A stretch of DNA of 64,000 nucleotides from Erpobdella octoculata (GCA_963978895.1 OZ022241.1:876541-940540); one strand, 5' to 3'; shown: positions 1 to 14,643, counted from the first letter of the stretch. Numbers and translations are program-made. Notes: generated from the sequence alone by a model not told the origin.

Positions 1-348
1 TCCGGAGATTTTCTAATCCTTGGTTTACAATTTTTAGGGGGCCCCATTAGTTTGAAAATTTAGCGGGTTGATTTCATCGACTTTACGGACACCCTTCAAA
101 TGTAACCAACACGTTTTACAAAACTGTAATAGTTGATCACCAATTGCAGTTTTTTCACTCCAAAGTAGCTCCCTCGCATGCAAGTTCGTTCCACTTATTT
201 AAGTGAATAGATTTTTACATCATGAGTGGAATGCTGCATCATTTTCAAATTACATAAAATTTAAAACAAATTGAAGTTTATTTAACTAAAAAATAGCACA
301 TTTTAAACAAATTAAAACACTTAATTATCACAGAAAATCAAAACTCAC

Positions 349-3224
<2,876 letters not shown>

Positions 3225-4368
3225 ATTGTCAAGTTTTTATGGGTCTACAAACAACTGAGATGCCTTTAAGAATAACGTTAGTAATGATTTCAATCAAAAC
3301 ATTCAATAGTTGCTAATTTAAATAAAATCTATAGTTGGTAATTAACCTATTTCGTTTACGGATATTAAACGAATACCACGTTATAAAAATCTTACTGCAG
3401 AAAAATCCAACTTTTAGCTTACTCTATTATTTCAACTATGCTTTCAAATAAAAGAAGCCAACAGTAAAGAATAAACCACTGCTGCACTAAAAATAGAAAA
3501 AGAGCCACACAAGTTTGTCTGCTCAGACGTCTCATCTCTAAGAAGCTCGGTGTGTCGATAAACAGACCAATTGCATGAGGCCGAAACTGTTTAACATCAA
3601 AGAAAAAATGTTTGATGCTGAGTCGCTGGTTACATCGAGATGGAGAATTACATTTTACCAAGATTATAAAAGTGCAGCTAAAACCAACAATCGTTTTGAA
3701 CAGATGGTAAAAGTTCTTTGTTGAACAAATTGCTTTACCGTCCCAGCGGTGACGAAGAGAGTTTAAAGCATTTTTTCAAGTCTCTTTCCACGTCAGCAAT
3801 TAAAGGTTTAGCCTTTCTAACTAATCTTCTTATGAAAGTATTGAAAACGCTCTGATGAACGAAATGCCATCATAATATTTTGGTATCCATATATTCTCTT
3901 TCAATCGACCTATCTATTTTTTTCAAAATAAAATCTAAGTAAAAAAATTTTTGATTGAGGTTTTTAAATTATACGAAAATGTGCTTAAACTTTGCATGGT
4001 ATGGATAATTAGTTCAAGAAAAACTTGACTGTACAATTTTATTTAAATGATTTTCTACTTTCTATGAGTATTAAAGCTATGATTTGTTTCTATATTTTGA
4101 TACATTGCATAAATAACAAAAAAGAACACAACTGCTTACATTTTTTTAAATTTTGGATTTGTTTTATAACATATACAAAACAAGTTTTAATATAACTTTT
4201 TTTTATTTTTCTATTATAGTTTTATCAAATGAATTATCATAAGAAGCAAGTCTTTATTTTGAGTTTCCGCTCGATTGGATGACGGAAAGTTTGATAATTT
4301 TTACTTCTAAAAATTTTTAAAATTTTAAATGTTTTCTATATATAATAACAATTTCATTTAATTAAAAG
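3225..4368. other. Upstream region of gene D, no feature recognised
   Basis: AT-rich non-coding sequence ahead of the gene D start. It would hold the gene D promoter and 5' UTR, but no clear TATA or initiator could be assigned. Around 4260-4300 it has the phrase CTCGATTGGATGACGGAAAG, shared with other dispersed repeats in the window. Confidence 0.4.
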
Positions 4369-4477
4369 CCGACCTGCTGAAGAATCAAGGATAAAAAGAG
4401 CTGAAGAAGCTGAGAAACTTAAAGACGATATAAAAGATATAGAAAATAGAAAAAAAGTAATGGATTTGAGAAAATAG
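4369..4477 (+). pseudogene. Orphan exon-like coiled-coil segment
   Basis: After an AG at 4367-4368 a frame encodes about 35 strongly charged residues (PAEESRIKRAEEAEKLKDD, then KDIENRKK) and ends at TAG 4475-4477. The composition is far from the AT-rich background and looks like a coiled-coil C-terminus. No partner exon was found on this strand. It could be a captured or relic terminal exon, or chance. Confidence 0.3.
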
Positions 4478-4649
4478 ATTTCGTTTAAAGATGGTCTCCA
4501 TAGCTGCATTTGTAAAACTTGGGGGTGCACAATTAATGCGCATTTTTTGGACTATTTTGCCCATTTGCGTTGGCGCATTTTTAGTTTTAAATAAACTCTA
4601 GTTTGAATAATTAAAACGCAATTTTTAAAAATAAAAATACAAATCTTTT

Positions 4650-4839
4650 GTATGTATGTATGTATGTATGTATGTATGTATGTATGTATGTATGTATGTA
4701 TGTATGTATGTATGTATGTATGTATGTATGTATGTATGTATGTATGTATGTATGTATGTATGTATGTATGTATGTATGTATGTATGTATGTATGTATGTA
4801 TGTATGTATGTATGTATGTATGTATGTATGTATGTATGT
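4650..4839. repeat. (GTAT)n microsatellite
   Basis: About 47 uninterrupted tetranucleotide units. The open frames through it on both strands are by-products of the repeat. Confidence 0.98.
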
Positions 4840-4894
4840 TAGGTGGCGCTGAAATCGCATAACAGCAATTTCTAACGCGGCGGCCACGGTGGTC

Positions 4895-5054
4895 ATCAGT
4901 CAGCAGTTGATAAAGTTAATGCGCGCAGGCGTGTAATAAAAGTTATTACTCAATAGTATACTGCCTGTCCTAAAGATAAAAAAGGATGCGCTGCAATCGC
5001 AAAATAATATATAATATTTTTTTAAATCCGTCATTTTTGACGGGCTATCTCTAG
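4895..5054 (+). mobile_element. Helitron-like 3' end, type 2 (copy 1)
   Basis: A perfect hairpin CCGTCA-TTTT-TGACGG (5028-5043) is followed 7 nt later by CTAG (5051-5054) and then T. This is the layout of a Helitron 3' terminus: a short hairpin, then CTRR, inserted before T. A second copy lies at 42226-42254. The 5' end was not found, and no Rep/helicase coding is present. Confidence 0.45.
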
Positions 5055-5865
5055 TTATAAAATTAAGCATCAAATTTTGGCGAAATTCGTTATCCACTCT
5101 AAGTCAAATAAATAAACTGTGTTCAAACAGATTAGCAGTATATTCAGTTTAAGAATAAATTGTAAAATTTTTGTTTTTCTAATTTTTAAGGTCAAAAGAA
5201 GAGACTGTTCTTTAATCTACCACCGGAAAATCGCTGAAATTTGGTTCAGATTTTAAAGACCAAAATAAAATGTTTGGTGAATATGTAGCGTAACATTTTT
5301 TATAGTTTATTTTTTATTGTTATCTGTGCCTGCCAATTTGTTTTAATTTAAAGTTGAAACATAAATTTAAAATTAAATACAATTATTTATGTTTTGCTCT
5401 AAACAATAACTAACTTTTTTAAATAGTTAAACTGCGTTCAACGTCGATTTTTAATAAAGTTTTCAATTTCTGTTAAGTTAGAAATGAATTCAATGGATGG
5501 AGTTGTTTTCTATGTTTCGAGAGTGAAAAAACTAAGTAATAAAAATGTATTTAACATAATTTAGTTGCATATTTTTTAAGACATCGTTTATTGAGCACAA
5601 AATTTGTTATACATGGAGATCGTGGACTTCCTTTAAGTTTAAAAACATTGAAACACGCCTTATTTTGACATTTACTGAGATGAATTCGTGCAAAAAAACC
5701 GACAACATAGTAGACAGCGATAACATAGATTACAGTACGAGTTGTTCTGAAAAACTTTAAAGTATGCATTCGCTTAGGTTTCGAGAAAAAATTTTCAATG
5801 AACCGTAAAATAAATTTAAAAAATTAAAACTTCGCTTATCTATATTTTTGGTGATATAGCGTTGT
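5055..5865. other. Non-coding, nothing recognised
   Basis: AT-rich sequence with no exon, repeat or RNA feature I can support. Confidence 0.4.
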
Positions 5866-6136
5866 TGCAAACTTTATATTAGGTTACAATTTCTGTTTGT
5901 GTGTGTGTGCCTTTCTCTGTACGTAAATTTGGCAAATAAAATTTAACCAGATTTTTGATTAGCTAGGAAGCTGAAACTTTCAGCATAGCTTTATATTGGA
6001 TGACAATACATGATTCAATTAAACAAAACAAAAACTTAATTTGAATTTCTAATTTCTAAATTGAGTGTTTTTGAAATAAAAGTTTGTGTTGAAAAACTCG
6101 TTTTTTCCTGTACTTGTTATCTCGCAAATCACGCTT
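5866..6136 (+). repeat. Dispersed repeat R1, copy 1
   Basis: Contains TTAGGTTACAATTTCTGTTT, a GTGTGTG run, TTTCTCTGTACG, AGGAAGCTGAAACTTTCAGC and TATTGGATGACAATACATGA. The same blocks occur in inverted order and strand at 27283-27545, and a fragment at 30782-30845. Class unknown, possibly a SINE or a non-autonomous Helitron. Confidence 0.7.
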
Positions 6137-6447
6137 GCATATTTTCCAAGTTAAACGCAAAAAAGGTAGAGGTAGGCATTTAGGCATAATAGCATGCATA
6201 AAAAAATTGTCTTTTAATCTCTACTACGCTATGCACTTCTTTTACGTCCGGAAGATTTAAATCTTGATATATGTTAATGCCCGTAAGGAAATGGAAAAAA
6301 CGTGGGTTTTATTTTTATTCATAAAATCTTTATTCAAATTCAATAATTTAGTTTTTTTTTTAAAGAGAAACTACTTCCATTGTTCAAACTAAAGGTTTAA
6401 GAACAAATTAAATAAAGTTCAAGTTTGTATTTCACATTCCAAGATAT
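6137..6447. other. Left flank of the gypsy insertion
   Basis: AT-rich non-coding DNA. It ends in ATAT at 6444-6447, which is repeated after the right LTR at 11726-11729, consistent with a 4-bp target duplication. Confidence 0.5.
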
Positions 6448-6654
6448 TTTTATATCTATGGTTTATAATCGAGGCTGATAAACCTCAGAAGATTCATAAC
6501 TAAGAAAGATCAGAAAAATATACAGTGAGTGTTTACATAACTTCAATCAACCAGTCTTAATTACAGTTACTAAGATACAAGTTTATTTTTGATTAAGTGT
6601 GTATTTCTTCTAAGTAATAAAGGACCATTTTCAAAGAACCTGAATATTATAACA
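6448..6654 (+). repeat. 5' LTR of the gypsy element
   Basis: Identical by eye to 11519-11725 and ends TATAACA. A possible poly(A) signal AATAAA lies near 6615. Confidence 0.9.
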
Positions 6655-6656
6655 AC

Positions 6657-6674
6657 TGGTGTCAGAAGTGGGAT
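6657..6674 (+). other. Primer-binding site, tRNA-Leu type
   Basis: TGGTGTCAGAAGTGGGAT lies 2 nt after the LTR. It is complementary to the 3' end of animal tRNA-Leu(CAA), ending ATCCCACTTCTGACA-CCA. Confidence 0.88.
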
Positions 6675-6684
6675 ACTTTTGGAA

Positions 6685-8907
6685 ATGGGTTTAATTACTT
6701 TGGAAGAATTGAAGTGCTCAGATTTAAAAGGGCAGCTTCTTCTGAGGGGTTTATCTGCTATTGGCAAAAAGAACGAGCTAAAAGAAAGTCTGCAACAATC
6801 TCTCGAAGGTGAAGGAAAAGACCCAGATACTTTTGAGTTTGAAATCAAAACCCCAATGGAATTGATGACATTGATGAGAGAGGAAAGCATAGCAGCACAA
6901 GAAGAAAACAGAGCAGCACAAGAAGAAAACAGAGCAGCACAAGAAGAAAACAGAGCAGCACAAGAAGAGAACAGAGCAGCGCAACGAAGAATTGAAGAGC
7001 TAATTATTGACGATCGGCTTCGTTTATCAGAAGTTGAAAACAGAGTCAGTAACCTAGAAAAGCTGGTGAAAGAAAACGTCGGAGAAATCGAAACAAGATT
7101 GAACAATATGGTCAAACAAGTACAGAATGGTTGCCATATCCAAGAAAGAATTCATTCCGTTGAACATGCCAAGACCCCGGCTTTTGATGGCACTGTGTCA
7201 TGGTCCGTCTACAAAGCTCAATTTGAAATTGCTGCCAGGAAAAATAATTGGTTAACCAGCCAGCAGAAGGCGGAAAATCTGGTATTTTCTTTGAGGGAAG
7301 AAGCCTTACAGCTTCTCGAGCTTATTGCAGATAGTGATGATTACGATGCAATCGTGAAGGTTCTCGAGAGCAGATTCGGTAATCAACACGCGCCAGAAAT
7401 TTTTCGAGCTCAACTCAAGTGTCGACGCCAGAAACCCGAAAAAAGCTTGCAACAGCTGGAAGCGGATATAGAACGACTCGCAAATCTGGGATATCCCTTG
7501 TGCCCTCGAAATGTCCTCAATACAATTATTGCGGATGGATTCATAGTAGCCTTGAAGAACTCTGAAACCCAAAAGGCTCTTAGGGTTGCCCGCGTAGCTA
7601 GTCCCAGCGAAGCTTTGACATTTGCAATAAATTATGAAGCCTCTGTGGAGCCATCTGATGGGTCTCGTCACGTAAAAAAATTGGGAAGCAAGGACGAAGA
7701 TGAACTGGATGATCGAGTCCGGAGAGTTATTAAGGAAAGAATTAACTGGAAAGGGAATAGCTCACCACGTTGCTGGAGTTGTGGAAAACCGGGACATCTA
7801 CAAAAAGACTGTAGAATTCAGATGTTTAGACCCAGGCAACAGGAGAAAATGGATCACTGTAGGCGTAATGATGTCAAACAAGGAAAACCCATAAAGGCCC
7901 AATCCAACAAGATAAAATCAGATTCTGTGAAGGTAAAAGATAATTTGCCTTGCAGAGTTGTGCCAGTTACCGTTCTTGGAAAAGGAACTAGTTTATTTGT
8001 GGAAGGTAGATTAGGAATGAGAAATTGTAAGTTTATTATTGATACGGGAGCTTCTTGTTCAATCATAAAACCTTGTTTGGCGATAGGAGAGGTTTTACAA
8101 GGTGGAAAGCACATCCGTTTAAACACTGCAACAGGAGAGCTTGTTCCAGTAGTTGGCAAAATTCAAACTGAAATAAGGCTGGGAAATAAGACTTTTCAGC
8201 ATCAGTTTTTGGTTGCTGATATAGAAGAAGAATGCCTACTTGGGCTTGACTTTATGAGAATTCAGGGATTTGCAGTGGACTTAAAAATGGGAACATTCAG
8301 ACAGGGAAATATGGAAATACCTGTTTGCTATAAAGGCGAAACAAATTCGATAAAGCGAGTATTGGTAACAAAGAGCATCATTGTACCTGCTCAGTCGGAA
8401 TCTTTGGTTTGGGCAAGAATAGAGAATGAGAAAAACTTAAGAGTTGTTGGGTTCATTGAGCCCCTGAACGGAGTTGAAAAACATGGATTAATGATTGGAA
8501 AAACACTGGTACGAACGGAGTCAGGAAGCTACGTGCCAGTCAGAGTTATGAATGTGACAGAATGCGAAAAGCAAATAACAAAAGGTGATGAAATTGCGGT
8601 ATGCAGCCCAGTCGATCACATAGTGGCATGTACCACAGTGGTTGGTAAAAATAATAATAAAAAGAGAATGAAGTACTCGCAAATTCAAAATCTGCTTGAA
8701 GCCGCTAAAACTTCATTAAAACCAATGGACTATGTCAAAGCGGAAAAGCTGATTGAAGAATATTGTGATATGATAGCTATTGACGAAGAAGACATGGGAA
8801 AACAAAGATCGTTGAACACCGAATTCGAACTGGAAATACAGAGCCCATTCGTCAACTGCCACGAAGGCTTCCACTGGCAAAACGAGAAGAAGCTAGAAAG
8901 ATGCTAG
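6685..8907 (+). CDS. Gag-protease polyprotein of the gypsy element
   Basis: About 740 residues from ATG 6685. This start is chosen because the frame upstream runs through the LTR and primer site. Residues 3-40 form a SAP-like helix-extended-loop-helix (LEELKCSDLKGQLLLRGL, then GKKNELKESL), a DNA-binding fold that is unusual at a gag N-terminus. Residues 70-103 hold four tandem copies of the heptad AAQEENR, predicting a coiled coil. A CCHC knuckle (CWSCGKPGHLQKDC) is at 363-376. The retropepsin motif FIIDTGAS starts near 450. The frame ends at TAG 8905-8907, past the join to the RT frame. It packages RNA and matures the polyprotein. Confidence 0.93.
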   Translation: MGLITLEELKCSDLKGQLLLRGLSAIGKKNELKESLQQSLEGEGKDPDTFEFEIKTPMELMTLMREESIAAQEENRAAQEENRAAQEENRAAQEENRAAQRRIEELIIDDRLRLSEVENRVSNLEKLVKENVGEIETRLNNMVKQVQNGCHIQERIHSVEHAKTPAFDGTVSWSVYKAQFEIAARKNNWLTSQQKAENLVFSLREEALQLLELIADSDDYDAIVKVLESRFGNQHAPEIFRAQLKCRRQKPEKSLQQLEADIERLANLGYPLCPRNVLNTIIADGFIVALKNSETQKALRVARVASPSEALTFAINYEASVEPSDGSRHVKKLGSKDEDELDDRVRRVIKERINWKGNSSPRCWSCGKPGHLQKDCRIQMFRPRQQEKMDHCRRNDVKQGKPIKAQSNKIKSDSVKVKDNLPCRVVPVTVLGKGTSLFVEGRLGMRNCKFIIDTGASCSIIKPCLAIGEVLQGGKHIRLNTATGELVPVVGKIQTEIRLGNKTFQHQFLVADIEEECLLGLDFMRIQGFAVDLKMGTFRQGNMEIPVCYKGETNSIKRVLVTKSIIVPAQSESLVWARIENEKNLRVVGFIEPLNGVEKHGLMIGKTLVRTESGSYVPVRVMNVTECEKQITKGDEIAVCSPVDHIVACTTVVGKNNNKKRMKYSQIQNLLEAAKTSLKPMDYVKAEKLIEEYCDMIAIDEEDMGKQRSLNTEFELEIQSPFVNCHEGFHWQNEKKLERC
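6892..6990 (+). repeat. 21-bp coding tandem repeat in gag
   Basis: Four near-identical copies of a 21-bp unit plus a fifth partial copy encode AAQEENR. Each copy adds exactly one coiled-coil heptad, so copy-number change alters coil length without breaking frame. Confidence 0.85.
8796..8802 (+). promoter_or_regulatory. Candidate -1 ribosomal frameshift site
   Basis: The heptamer G GGA AAA fits X XXY YYZ in the gag frame. Slipping one base back continues as ACA AAG ATC GTT GAA, which restores the conserved pre-RT stretch (HRIRTGN, then PIRQLPRRLP). The gag frame instead gives unconserved residues to TAG 8905. A one-base deletion is the alternative, but the exact fit to a slippery heptamer in a young element favours a programmed shift. 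No pseudoknot was established. Confidence 0.6.
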
Positions 8908-11507
8908 AAAAGATGAAGAAACAAGGAGTTATTGAACCATCCAATAGTCCATGGAGTTCACCTGTAGTACTTGTAAGGAAGAAAGATAACTCGCTACGTT
9001 TTTGTGTCGACTACAGAATGTTGAACGAGGTCACACAAAAAGATAGTTACCCTTTGCCCAGAATCGATGACACCATCGATACACTTGCGGGATCTCGAAT
9101 GTTTTCTACTTTAGATCTTAAGAGTGGATATTGGCAGGTGGGAATACATCCCCAGGATCGCGAGAAAACTGCCTTTTCAATAGGTGAAGGATTGTGGCAA
9201 TTTACAGTGATGCCATTTGGCTTGTGCAACGCACCCGCAACTTTCGAGCGACTTATGGAGTATGTGTTACAAGGATTAAATTGGAGAACGTGTCTTGTTT
9301 ATTTGGACGACATTATTGTTGTTGGAAAGACGTTTGAAGAGCATCTACACAATCTTGGAGAAGTTTTCCAGAGGATCCGAGATGCTGGTATGAAGCTAAA
9401 TCCGTCGAAGTGTGCACTTTTCAAAAGCAAGGTGAAATATCTTGGTCATATAGTTTCTGCCGAAGGGGTAGGAACTGATCCTGAGAAAATTGAAGCGGTT
9501 AACCATTGGCCTGTTCCGAGAAATTCTCAAGAATTAAGAAGCTTTCTTGGTTTGTGCACATATTATCGACGATTTGTAGCCAGCTTTTCCAGCATTGCAA
9601 AGGAACTATATAAGCTTACAGAGAAGAATGCACCGTTTGATTGGTCAGAGGCAAATCAACAAGCGTTCGAACGGTTAAAAATAGCTTTGAGTTTGACGCC
9701 AGTTCTGTCGTATCCAATCCCTGGAAAAGATTTCCTATTAGACACAGATGCAAGCAATGAAGGAATAGGGGCAGTGCTTAGTCAAATTATTGACGGTAAT
9801 GAAAAGGTTATAGCTTATTATAGCAGAACTTTGTCGAAACCGGAGCGCAATTATTGCGTCACCAGACGTGAGTTATTAGCAATCGTTGATTCTATTAAGC
9901 ACTTTCACAAGTATTTATATGGTCAAAAGTTTTTGTTGAGAACGGATCACGCTGCTTTGAAATGGCTTTTAAATTTTAAAAATCCAGAAGAACAAGTGGC
10001 TAGGTGGATCGAACGTTTACAATCATACGAGTTTGAAATTCAGCATCGGAAGGGTGAACAGCACAAAAATGCTGACGCACTGTCACGACGACCTTGCAAT
10101 GATGAATGTAAGTATTGCATTCGCATGGAGGTGAAGGAAATGAATACTCAGTGTTTTCAGGTACGGTTTCAAATTGACGACACTTGGTCAGATGATGTGA
10201 TTCGAGACGAACAGTTAAAAGATGATGATATAGGGCCGATTTTGAGATGGATGAAAGAAGGGAAGAAACCTGACTGGCAAGAGATTTCTGAATTGAGTCC
10301 TGCTACTAAATCGTATTGGGCACAATGGGACTCTCTAAGGATTGTAAACGGATCTCTAAAAAGAATTTGGGAAAGCACTGATGGTTCCACCAATGTTTTG
10401 CAATTAATTATTCCAAAATTAAAAGTGCCAGAAGTGCTCCAACAAATGCACTCCGGAGTATCAGGGGGACATCTAGGGATGAATAAAACGTTGGACAAGA
10501 TCCGCCAAAGATTTTATTGGGTATACTGTAAGATGGATGTAGAGGAATGGTGTAAAAAATGTGATACCTGTGCCGCTAGTAAAGGACCACACGCTAAAAC
10601 AAAGGGCCATTTACAACAGTACAATGTAGGTTCCCCTTTTGAAAGAATTGCTATAGATTTAGCAGGTCCATTTCCAGTGTCAAAATCTGGCAATAAGTAC
10701 ATTCTTGTGGTCATAGATTATTTTACAAAATGGCCAGAGGTTTTTGCTATACCTAATCAAGAAGCAGTGACAGTTGCCAACGTTGTTGTTGATGGCTGGG
10801 TTAGTCGCTATGGAGTACCAATGGAGCTCCATTCAGATCAGGGCAGGAACTTTGATTCACAGCTGTTTAGAGAAATGTGCCGTGTTTTAGGCATACATAA
10901 AACCCGCACAACTCCCCTTCATCCTCAGTCTGACGGTATGGTGGAACGATTTAATCGAACTATTCAACAGCACTTGTCTAAGATGGTCGGTGAAAACCAA
11001 GTTGATTGGGATAAACACATTCCGTTATTTTTGATGGCTTACAGAGGATCGGTTCACAACACGACGAAGGCCACTCCAAGTAAAATGTTATTTGGACGGG
11101 AGATGCGACTTCCTTGCGATCTTATGTTTGGAAGTCCGGGAGACAAAGTAGAATCGGAAAGCGAGTATGCCTCACAATTGCGGGCTCGGTTAAATGAAAT
11201 TCATTTTGTAGCCCGAAATAGGATCAAAGCAGCCAGCGAAAGAATGAAAACTCGGTATGATCGTCAATCAAATATGAAAGAGTTTAAAGAAAATGATTTG
11301 GTGTGGTTCTACAATCCACAACGTAAAATTGGGAAATCACCTAAACTTCAACAAGACTGGGAAGGACCATATAGAATTATTAAAAAGATCAATGATGTCA
11401 TCTACCGGATTCAAAAGGGCCAACGTACTAAGATGAAAGTAATTCATGTTGACCGCCTTGCCAAATATTATGGAGGCAATGAAACTGTTCGGGACGAACA
11501 GGATTAA
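8802..11507 (+). CDS. Pol: reverse transcriptase, RNase H, integrase of the gypsy element
   Basis: About 901 residues in the -1 frame relative to gag-protease; the first ATG in this frame (8901) is inside RT, so the frame must be entered by frameshift. RT core: IEPSNSPWSSPVVLVRKKD, then YLDD at residues 167-170. RNase H: LLDTDASNEGIGAVLSQ with the first catalytic Asp at 314. Integrase: HHCC zinc module from His550 (HSGVSGGH ... CKKCDTC), catalytic D619, D679 and E715 with the D-35-E spacing, and a C-terminal GPY module near 855. It copies the RNA and integrates the cDNA in the nucleus. The RT-RH-IN order is diagnostic of Ty3/gypsy. No break is visible. Confidence 0.95.
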   Translation, partial: TKIVEHRIRTGNTEPIRQLPRRLPLAKREEARKMLEKMKKQGVIEPSNSPWSSPVVLVRKKDNSLRFCVDYRMLNEVTQKDSYPLPRIDDTIDTLAGSRMFSTLDLKSGYWQVGIHPQDREKTAFSIGEGLWQFTVMPFGLCNAPATFERLMEYVLQGLNWRTCLVYLDDIIVVGKTFEEHLHNLGEVFQRIRDAGMKLNPSKCALFKSKVKYLGHIVSAEGVGTDPEKIEAVNHWPVPRNSQELRSFLGLCTYYRRFVASFSSIAKELYKLTEKNAPFDWSEANQQAFERLKIALSLTPVLSYPIPGKDFLLDTDASNEGIGAVLSQIIDGNEKVIAYYSRTLSKPERNYCVTRRELLAIVDSIKHFHKYLYGQKFLLRTDHAALKWLLNFKNPEEQVARWIERLQSYEFEIQHRKGEQHKNADALSRRPCNDECKYCIRMEVKEMNTQCFQVRFQIDDTWSDDVIRDEQLKDDDIGPILRWMKEGKKPDWQEISELSPATKSYWAQWDSLRIVNGSLKRIWESTDGSTNVLQLIIPKLKVPEVLQQMHSGVSGGHLGMNKTLDKIRQRFYWVYCKMDVEEWCKKCDTCAASKGPHAKTKGHLQQYNVGSPFERIAIDLAGPFPVSKSGNKYILVVIDYFTKWPEVFAIPNQEAVTVANVVVDGWVSRYGVPMELHSDQGRNFDSQLFREMCRVLGIHKTRTTPLHPQSDGMVERFNRTIQQHLSKMVGENQVDWDKHIPLFLMAYRGSVHNTTKATPSKMLFGREMRLPCDLMFGSPGDKVESESEYASQLRARLNEIHFVARNRIKAASERMKTRYDRQSNMKEFKENDLVWFYNPQRKIGKSPKLQQDWEGPYRIIKKINDVIYRIQKGQRTKMKVIHVDRLAKYYGGNETVRDEQD

Positions 11508-11518
11508 GAAGAGGGTAG
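11506..11518 (+). other. Polypurine tract before the 3' LTR
   Basis: AAGAAGAGGGTAG lies directly before the 3' LTR and overlaps the pol stop. The same bases precede the LTR of the SAP element at 16963. Confidence 0.85.
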
Positions 11519-11725
11519 TTTTATATCTATGGTTTATAATCGAGGCTGATAAACCTCAGAAGATTCATAACTAAGAAAGATCAGAAAAATATACAGTGAG
11601 TGTTTACATAACTTCAATCAACCAGTCTTAATTACAGTTACTAAGATACAAGTTTATTTTTGATTAAGTGTGTATTTCTTCTAAGTAATAAAGGACCATT
11701 TTCAAAGAACCTGAATATTATAACA
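11519..11725 (+). repeat. 3' LTR of the gypsy element
   Basis: Identical by eye to the 5' LTR, followed by ATATT. Confidence 0.9.
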
Positions 11726-13130
<1,405 letters not shown>

Positions 13131-13242
13131 AACGAAAATATATAAAGTGGTGTGGCGAGACATATCAGATATGTTTACACATCAATCGAGGTCAAAGTAC
13201 AAAGAAGAGTAAAAGTAAAATATGAAAACCGCTAAGAAACAA

Positions 13243-13244
<2 letters not shown>

Positions 13245-13310
<66 letters not shown>

Positions 13311-13311
13311 A
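13245..13311. repeat. (AT)n microsatellite
   Basis: About 65 bp of AT. Confidence 0.95.
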
Positions 13312-13479
13312 ATGAACATGTCCTGAATGACTGATACTGAACGCCGAGCTAACACACCTTATACAAGGAACGTGAAATTTGGAACTTCTATTATTTTTAT
13401 AGCGTAAACACCCGCTGAGAAAAGGTTTTTAAAATCTTGCTCCTGAGGAGATAAAACAAGTAAAAAAACTTTTTGTTTG

Positions 13480-13910
13480 AAACAACGCATATCTCCAAAA
13501 CCAAAAATGAGAAAATTTTAAAATTTTGTATCTATATTTTTCTTTAAAAAATACGTGTTTAACCATTGTTTGAAAATTTGGTTTCCGGGACCTAAATTGA
13601 GGGGTGGAAAATGGGGTAATTTGTTTTTTTTAGAATAGGGCTTCTCAAAACCTGTAAGTGCTATAGATGTAAACATTAATATTTAGTTTTACTAAAACAA
13701 ATATAAAGATATTCGTGTTTTACCATTTTTTTATAATTTGGTTTCCAGGACCTCTAATGTGGGGTGGAAAAAAATATTTGCTTAGAAACTCTAAAACAAA
13801 AAAAATGGAATTTTTCAATTTAATACCAACTAAATAACAAAAGACGTGATTTAATCATTTTTAAAATATGGTTTCTATGATTTCATATATGGGGTGGAAA
13901 ATAAGGTTCA
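13480..13910 (+). repeat. Diverged tandem repeat, 3 copies of 130-160 bp
   Basis: Each copy has a line of the type CGTG(T/A)TTTAACCATTTTT, then ATTTGGTTTCC(G/A)GGACCT, then GGGGTGGAAAA. Copies centre at 13549-13614, 13707-13772 and 13839-13907. Confidence 0.75.
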
Positions 13911-14230
13911 GCACGGACCGGGCCAGGCCTCGAATTTTGTGCTTGAGAACCGGGCCGGTTTGGGTCTAAAATTTTGTGCTTAAATAAAAAGCCAGTCCTG
14001 GAATTTTTTTGCAATAAAAAACGTATATGATTCTATAGATAAGAAAACTGCACGGCCGTAATTTTAGGGTTTTAAGACGGGAAGGGCCGAACCTTAGGTC
14101 AAACCGGGCTGGGCCGAAATGTTTTACAAGATTTATAAGAATCTTAGGACTGTATGCAATATTGTTATTTTGAATGGGTTGTTTTTTTTACATGTACCAC
14201 CTAGGACCCCGCGAAGGCTCGAGCCGGCAT
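13910..14230. repeat. Degenerate GGGCCGG-rich short repeat block
   Basis: GC-rich phrases such as ACCGGGCCAGGCC, AACCGGGCCGGTTT and AACCGGGCTGGGCC recur at irregular spacing in otherwise AT-rich DNA. Similar blocks occur at 56680-56816, 57125-57185 and 60650-60790. Confidence 0.5.
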
Positions 14231-14643
14231 TTCCCTTATAAGTTAAAGCCCTGCACGGAAAAATTGGCTGATTATGTAAATACATCAGAAATGGGCGCAT
14301 TCAGTCAATTATAGATCTGCTGTTGTTTTGATGTCAGTGGAATTGAGCTACAAACTCATTTTCATTAAGAAAAGTTGTGACATCATCTTTTTTCAAAGAT
14401 GAGTTAAAGGGCACTGTGAAAACGTAGATCTGCGATGAAGTGACAGTAAATAGGTCAGTGCAGTAAATACATTTTCACACCAAATCTCAAGGGCGAAGCA
14501 TTAAATTTGTTTACAGCAGAAAATGCTCCCACTTGTGGTAATATCATGTTTGCCACTACAGCAATGTCTGTGAGATGTAGATGTCACATCTGACGTATAT
14601 TTGTATAAATAGCTTATTTTATTGTCTTTTAATATGTTAATTA

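Larger units (their letters stand above)
6448..11725 (+). mobile_element. Complete Ty3/gypsy LTR retrotransposon
   Basis: The element is 5.28 kb with two 207-bp LTRs that I read as identical (6448-6654 and 11519-11725). It has a primer-binding site, gag with protease in one frame, RT/RNase H/integrase in the -1 frame, and a polypurine tract. ATAT flanks both ends. No envelope gene is present. Identical LTRs and open frames indicate a recent insertion. The LTRs begin TTTTATATCT where the related element at 16963 has TGTTATATCT, so the usual TG start has been lost in both LTRs. Confidence 0.93.

Noticed and set aside
3419..3661. 80-codon minus-strand frame upstream of gene D
   Set aside because: No similarity, no splice context and no composition bias; probably chance.
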